The translations under genes were made by a program, and so were the position numbers. The notes under the pieces are model-generated. The model was not told the origin of the DNA. It ran no database searches and saw nothing but the letters and a program-made list of their open reading frames with translations. A stretch of 10,397 bases of DNA, taken from contig DATFDL010000402.1 in the NCBI GenBank assembly GCA_035252155.1, positions 1 through 10,397 on the forward strand. Direction: 5' to 3'. This document shows positions 6,660-10,397 of the stretch, piece by piece (position 1 is the stretch's first letter; every line of letters starts with the position of its first letter). The DNA is from JAICLL01 sp035252155 (GTDB lineage: Bacteria; Planctomycetota; Planctomycetia; Pirellulales; JAICIG01).

Positions 6660-6758
6660 GTAGGGTGGGCGAACGAAACGAGTCCCACCTTTGGCTCACC
6701 ATGACGCATCGGAGTGGTGCAACCGAATGGTGGGACTCGCAAGCTCGTCCCACCCTAC
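6660..6758. repeat. 99-bp imperfect palindrome with GTAGGGTGGG ends
   Basis: The left arm (6660-6689) starts GTAGGGTGGG and ends GAGTCCCACC. The right arm (6729-6758) is its inverted counterpart, GGTGGGACTC ... CCCACCCTAC. Each 30-bp arm has 10 exactly matching outer and 10 exactly matching inner bases, with a diverged middle 10 (CGAACGAAAC against ACGAGCTTGC after reverse complementing). The centre is 39 bp with weak internal symmetry (CACCAT, GTGGTG). It lies 6 bp after the stop of the DUF1598 gene. It carries no credible gene. I take it for a non-autonomous dispersed element of a kind common in planctomycete intergenic regions; it may also act as a transcript-end structure. Confidence 0.8.
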
Positions 6759-6764
6759 GTCGGT

Positions 6765-8129
6765 TTAGTTCCACCACCACAAGTCGCCGCGGTCATCAGT
6801 CTGCTTGGTGCGCAGCGAGGCCAGCTCATCACTGGTTTCCTGTTCGGCGGCGGCTTGCCATGAGGTGAGCTCGACGCCCCCCGAGGCGCTCAGCAGATAA
6901 TTGTTGGCCGTCTCGATGTAGCTCACCTTCGTGTCGACTTGCTTGGGCGCGTTAAATTCTTCGGTCGGATACGCTTCCGGATCGATCAACGCTCCCAAGT
7001 CGAGCGCCGCCCGCCCCGCCAGGTTTTCTTTGAAGATCAGCGCGGCCACCACGGCCAGGTCCATGCAGTTACGCAGTTCGCCGAAGATCGGTTCCTTGAC
7101 CGAAAGAGCGTCGTAGTGCTTGGTCATCAGGTCGGCCCAGCGTTGGGCTTCCTTGCTCGACTTGCCGGAGCGTTGGCGAGTGCCGTCGGCCGCCACGAAA
7201 TCGTCTTCCGACATGCACTTAACGCCCTGCCCGCGCAATTGCCAGGCCAACCCCTTGCCGTCGGTCAACAATGGCTGGTAGTCGGTGGTGAGCCACCAGC
7301 GGGGCAAAATGTTGGGAACGCCCGGCTGCTTGGCGCGCTTGAGCATGGTCAGGTAGCTGGGCAGCCCCTTGATCGGCGTCGGATCGAAGTGCATGGCCAG
7401 CCGTTTCATGCGGAAGTCGGCGGCCAGCAGAATGTGGGCGAAGCGACTCTTGGGCGATACGCCTCGGAACGAAATCATCTGCGGACCTAACGCCTTTTGC
7501 AGCAAATCGGCGGCGTCTTTAGGGCTGACCCCCGGCTGCAAGATCTGAGCTTGAACTTTTTGCGCACGGGCCAGTCCTTCTTCCGTCGGATCGATCGAAC
7601 AGGTGATGCCGCCCCGCGCCGCGGCATCGGCCGTTCGCAGCGCGACCAGCAAATCGTCGAGCTGCATCACCGGCCTGCCCGTCGTGCTGCCGACTACATT
7701 GCCGCGCTCGTCGACTTTCCAGCCCTCGCCATAACCGACCAGCACAATGTCGTTTTGCTCCGGGTAAACCAGCACATACTCGACGCGCTGCAAGCCGGCC
7801 AGGAATCGCACTTCATCGGGCATCTGCGGTTGGCCGGCCAGTTTGCCGACCACCTCGGCCAATCCGCGCAGCGAAATCTTGCGCAGCTTGGTCGGTTGGT
7901 TCAGATCGCCGGGCACGGGCTGAAGATTGTCGAGCCAAAATTGCCGCAGGCCGTTTTCGTCTCGCTCGGCGTTGGCAAGCACCCCTTTGGGGTCGATGGA
8001 AATGCCGCCCACCGCCTGTCGAAAGAAGGCGGCCCAGACGGTCGGTGTCAGCCCCGTGAAAACAAGCAGCAAGGCCAGCACGGCCCAGCGGCGTGCCGGG
8101 CGGCTCGGGCGACGAAATGTGGTGGTCAT
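6765..8129 (-). CDS. Secreted DUF1598-type protein of unknown function
   Basis: From the ATG at 8129 the product is 454 aa. An N-terminal stretch (RRPSRPARRW, then a hydrophobic segment at 15-33 ending TVWA) is a signal peptide. Conserved-looking blocks are GGISIDPKGVL (41-51), DEVRFLAGLQRVEYVLVYPE (105-124), DIVLVGYGEGWKVDERGNVVG (127-147), GGITCSIDPTEEGLARAQ (173-190), ISFRGVSPKSRFAHILLAADFRM (219-241), WWLTTDY (278-284) and VKEPIFGELRNCMDLAVVAAL (344-364). I recognise this as the DUF1598 family of planctomycetes, for which I know no function or catalytic residues. The open frame reaches up to 8234, but the inner ATG is chosen because it starts the signal peptide and has AAAGGAAGG 6 bp upstream. 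The C-terminus is acidic and ends WWWN. The gene is divergent from the sigma54 activator, and the 99-bp palindrome begins 6 bp past its stop. No membrane anchor other than the signal sequence is seen. Confidence 0.92.
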   Translation of the reverse strand: MTTTFRRPSRPARRWAVLALLLVFTGLTPTVWAAFFRQAVGGISIDPKGVLANAERDENGLRQFWLDNLQPVPGDLNQPTKLRKISLRGLAEVVGKLAGQPQMPDEVRFLAGLQRVEYVLVYPEQNDIVLVGYGEGWKVDERGNVVGSTTGRPVMQLDDLLVALRTADAAARGGITCSIDPTEEGLARAQKVQAQILQPGVSPKDAADLLQKALGPQMISFRGVSPKSRFAHILLAADFRMKRLAMHFDPTPIKGLPSYLTMLKRAKQPGVPNILPRWWLTTDYQPLLTDGKGLAWQLRGQGVKCMSEDDFVAADGTRQRSGKSSKEAQRWADLMTKHYDALSVKEPIFGELRNCMDLAVVAALIFKENLAGRAALDLGALIDPEAYPTEEFNAPKQVDTKVSYIETANNYLLSASGGVELTSWQAAAEQETSDELASLRTKQTDDRGDLWWWN

Positions 8130-8290
8130 GCGAGACCTTCCTTTGAATCGGGGAGATGCGGATCGCGCTCCATTTACAGTAATCCAAGATCGCAGTCCAA
8201 GCAAGGAATCGGGTCGGCCCCTTCCCTTGGTCAAACGCCTGCCGCGGGTTAGGATGGATGGTAAGACTCACCTACGCCGGCATATCTTGG
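8130..8290. promoter_or_regulatory. Divergent intergenic region between DUF1598 and the sigma54 activator
   Basis: This 161-bp gap should hold both promoters. For the minus strand, TTGGAC (8200-8195) and GTAAAT (8177-8172) are 17 bp apart and resemble -35/-10 boxes at four and three of six positions, which is weak. For the plus strand I see no convincing boxes; an ATG at 8258 with AGGA before it gives an 11-codon longer form of the activator. I found no -24/-12 sigma54 element (TGGC-N7-TTGC type). Confidence 0.3.
8136..8144 (-). promoter_or_regulatory. Ribosome-binding site that decides the DUF1598 start
   Basis: On the minus strand AAAGGAAGG occupies 8144-8136, with 6 bases before the ATG at 8129. 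No comparable site precedes the longer in-frame start at 8234. This and the signal peptide beginning right after 8129 favour the shorter protein. Confidence 0.6.
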
Positions 8291-10324
8291 ATGTTAGCTT
8301 ACCTGGTCATCCGCGAAGGCTCGAAATGGACCGACGTGTTCCGGCTGATTCCCGGCCAGTCGGTCACTATCGGCCGGGCCCCGACCAACCAGATCGTCAT
8401 CAAAGATGAGCGGTGCAGCCGCTGCCATGCCGAGCTGTTCATGTCGGGCGGGCAATGGACGCTCCGCGACCTCGATAGCCGCAACGGCACGTCGGTCAGC
8501 GGCACGCTGGTTCAGGGCGATCGGGTGCTGACGGCGGGCGACATCGTGCGGATCGGCAACTCGCAGCTTGCGTTTGTCCACGATCTGACGAAGGCGTTCC
8601 CTGACGCTGCCAGCACCATGCGATCGTCCGAGGCCGAGTCGACGGTGGCGCCCGGCGGTGCCGTGGCCGCCGCCACCGATTCGAACGTGCTCGACGCCGC
8701 CGAGCCGGCCACCATCACCCATCGCCGCGGCCAGACGCGCTATCTCGAGCCGCAAGACGAAGAGGCCGACGCCGGCGCCTCGAAGGTCGGCCGTTCGGCC
8801 GCCAAGCTCTGCCGCCTGGCCTTTGAACTGGCCAAGGCCCCCGACGCCGTGGCCATGGCCAAACAGGCGCTGGCCGGGCTGTTCGAAGGCACGCAAATGG
8901 ACGCCGGCGGCTTGCTGCTGCTGCGCCGCGGCGCGACGGGCGAGCCCTCGGCGGCCGATCTCGATCTGGTCGCCTCGCGCACCGACACCGAGTCGCCGTA
9001 TCACCGCGTCTCGCCCTTTTTGGCCGCCACTGTGCTCCGCGAAAGCGAAGCGGTCATGGCCCGCAACATCATGGGCGACAGCAAACTCGGCAGCCGCGAC
9101 AGCAAGGGAGATATGTCGGCCAACAGCGTCATCTGCGCCCCGATCCGCCGCGGCAAGACGGTCTTCGGCATCATCCATCTGTATGCCACGGCGACGAACC
9201 GCGTGCCCGACCCCGACGATCTGGAGTTTACGCTGGCGGTGGCCGACACCGTGGCTGTAGCGTTGCAAAATCTGCATCGCCGCCAAGAACTGGCAGAAAA
9301 CCTGAACCAGATTCGCGACGAAAACGTGCAGTTGCGCGAGCGGCTGGGCGTGCAAAGCGAGATCATCGGCAAAAGCCGGGCGATGGCCCGCGTCACCGAA
9401 GAAGTCGGCCGCGCCGCGCCCACCAGCGCCACCGTGCTGGTCCGCGGCGAGAGCGGCGTCGGCAAAGAATTGGTGGCCCGCGCCGTTCATTTCTCCAGCC
9501 CGCGCCGCAAAGGGGCATTCGTCTGTCTGAACTGCGCCGCACTCTCCGAAAGTTTGTTGGAAAGCGAGTTGTTCGGGCATGAGCGCGGCGCGTTCACCGG
9601 CGCCGTCAATCGCAAGATCGGCAAGTTCGAGGCCGCCCACCAAGGCACGCTGATGCTCGACGAAATCGGCGAGATGAGCCCCACCATCCAGGCCAAGTTC
9701 TTGCGCGTGCTCGAGGGGCACCCGTTCGAGCGCGTCGGAGGCAGCGAGCCGGTGAAGGTCGACGTGCGGGTGATCGCCGCCACCAACCGCGACCTGGAAA
9801 AGGACGTCGCCGAGGGGCGGTTCCGCCGCGATCTGTATTTCCGGCTGCACGTGCTGGAGGTCTACGTGCCGCCTCTGCGCAAGCGGCCCGAAGACATTCC
9901 CGAATTGGCCCATTACTTCTTCCATAAGTACAACCTCGAAACCGGCCGTCGCCTGCGGGGCTTTACGCCCGAAGCCATGGAACAGATGGTGCGCTACCGC
10001 TGGCCCGGCAACGTGCGCGAGCTGAAGAACGTGGTCGAACGGGCGATCGTGCTGGCCGCCGGCGACCACGTCGAGCAGGAAGACCTGATGCTCTCCAAGC
10101 TGCCCACGACGGGCGACACCGGCGAGTCGCTGCCGACCGGGCAGGAGTTCAAGCCCATATCGCTGGCCGAGATGGAACGGCGCCACATCCTGGCCACGCT
10201 CAAAGCGACCAACTGGAACAAAAGCCAGACCGCGCAACTGCTCGGCATCGAGCGCTCGACGCTCGACCGCAAAATCCGCCGCTACGAGCTGGCCGAATCA
10301 CGCCCCGTCGGCCGCCTGCCGTAA
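8291..10324 (+). CDS. FHA-GAF-AAA+-Fis sigma54-dependent transcriptional activator
   Basis: The protein is 677 aa from the ATG at 8291 (688 from 8258). An FHA domain at about 17-95 keeps the phosphothreonine-binding residues G28-R29, S43-R-x-H46 and N65-G66. A flexible Ala-rich acidic stretch follows, then a GAF domain (about 165-330) and a short coiled coil (about 330-356). The AAA+ domain (about 357-598) has Walker A GESGVGKE (386-393), the sigma54-contacting GAFTGA (433-438), Walker B LMLDE (454-458) and an RRDLYFRL arginine-finger region. A Fis-type helix-turn-helix (about 641-672, NWNKSQTAQLLGIERSTLDRKIRRYEL) ends it. All core motifs are intact, so it should remodel sigma54-RNA polymerase. 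The input is probably a Ser/Thr-phosphorylated partner via FHA rather than a histidine kinase, as there is no receiver domain. The start at 8291 is preferred because related proteins, as I recall them, begin at this MLAYLVIREGSKWTDV. Its targets are not visible here. It is divergent from DUF1598. Confidence 0.96.
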   Translation: MLAYLVIREGSKWTDVFRLIPGQSVTIGRAPTNQIVIKDERCSRCHAELFMSGGQWTLRDLDSRNGTSVSGTLVQGDRVLTAGDIVRIGNSQLAFVHDLTKAFPDAASTMRSSEAESTVAPGGAVAAATDSNVLDAAEPATITHRRGQTRYLEPQDEEADAGASKVGRSAAKLCRLAFELAKAPDAVAMAKQALAGLFEGTQMDAGGLLLLRRGATGEPSAADLDLVASRTDTESPYHRVSPFLAATVLRESEAVMARNIMGDSKLGSRDSKGDMSANSVICAPIRRGKTVFGIIHLYATATNRVPDPDDLEFTLAVADTVAVALQNLHRRQELAENLNQIRDENVQLRERLGVQSEIIGKSRAMARVTEEVGRAAPTSATVLVRGESGVGKELVARAVHFSSPRRKGAFVCLNCAALSESLLESELFGHERGAFTGAVNRKIGKFEAAHQGTLMLDEIGEMSPTIQAKFLRVLEGHPFERVGGSEPVKVDVRVIAATNRDLEKDVAEGRFRRDLYFRLHVLEVYVPPLRKRPEDIPELAHYFFHKYNLETGRRLRGFTPEAMEQMVRYRWPGNVRELKNVVERAIVLAAGDHVEQEDLMLSKLPTTGDTGESLPTGQEFKPISLAEMERRHILATLKATNWNKSQTAQLLGIERSTLDRKIRRYELAESRPVGRLP

Positions 10325-10341
10325 TCTGCCGTCTCACAGCC

Positions 10342-10368
10342 GTAGGGTGGGCACCGCCCACCACCTAC
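10342..10368. repeat. Short GTAGGGTGGG palindrome after the activator gene
   Basis: GTGGGC (10347-10352) and GCCCAC (10356-10361) form a perfect 6-bp stem with loop ACC. Flanking GTAGG (10342-10346) and CCTAC (10364-10368) extend it with a 2-base bulge. The left end, GTAGGGTGGG, is identical to the end of the palindrome at 6660-6758. It begins 17 bp after the stop codon and could serve as a transcript-end hairpin, although no T-run follows. The rest of 10325-10397 holds nothing I recognise. Confidence 0.62.
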
Positions 10369-10397
10369 TTACGTTCGTCACGGCGCAGGACACGGCA

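Noticed and set aside
6660..6758. The palindrome as an insertion sequence or CRISPR repeat.
   Set aside because: It has no transposase frame, no target duplication that I can see, and only one inverted pair, so it is at most a non-autonomous element.
8130..8290. Search for a sigma54 -24/-12 promoter and activator sites between the DUF1598 and activator genes.
   Set aside because: No TGGC-N7-TTGC-like element with correct spacing was found by eye, so self-regulation or regulation of DUF1598 by this activator is not claimed.
8414..8428. CSRCH in the FHA domain, which fits the CxxCH haem-attachment pattern.
   Set aside because: It is the SRxH phosphopeptide-binding motif of the FHA fold in a cytoplasmic regulator with no signal peptide; haem attachment needs export.

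Overview
The window looks like a high-GC chromosomal segment of a planctomycete, probably of the Pirellulales type. The main reasons are a DUF1598-type secreted protein (a family I know essentially only from planctomycetes), an FHA-GAF-sigma54-activator protein of the form common in that phylum, large secreted amidohydrolase-like proteins, weak or absent Shine-Dalgarno sites, and dispersed palindromes carrying the GTAGGGTGGG core. This is recognition from memory; no search was run. I see no rRNA, tRNA, CRISPR array, transposase or phage gene.

Layout. Positions 1-80 hold the 5' end of a small minus-strand gene running off the left edge. A small plus-strand gene follows (254-451). It belongs to a conserved short-protein type that usually precedes a nucleotidyltransferase-like gene, and here that partner survives only as a broken start (441-530). 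Positions 556-5022 hold two tightly coupled plus-strand genes. The first is a 1044-aa exported double amidohydrolase, in which module 1 lacks the HxH metal motif and module 2 keeps it. The second is a 443-aa exported amidohydrolase-like protein, also without HxH. A dispersed GC-rich palindrome lies in frame in the inter-module linker of the first gene.

Convergent to these, a minus-strand gene (5097-6551) encodes a roughly 10-TM GT-C/glycosyltransferase-39-like membrane protein. Just upstream of it lies what may be the remnant 3' end of another gene. That remnant abuts a 99-bp imperfect palindrome (6660-6758), which itself lies 6 bp past the stop of the next minus-strand gene, a DUF1598 protein (6765-8129).

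Divergent from DUF1598 is the FHA-GAF-AAA+-Fis sigma54 activator (8291-10324), followed by a second copy of the GTAGGGTGGG palindrome at the right edge.

Functional reading. The two amidohydrolase genes form one transcription and translation unit and probably act together outside the cytoplasm, perhaps with the motif-less modules as non-catalytic partners; the substrate is unknown. The regulator probably integrates a phospho-dependent input (FHA) and a small-molecule or redox-type input (GAF) to activate sigma54 promoters elsewhere, since I see no convincing -24/-12 promoter here. The most interesting features are the in-frame repeat in a coding gene, the intact/degenerate amidohydrolase modules, and the eroded gene pairs flanked by palindromes.
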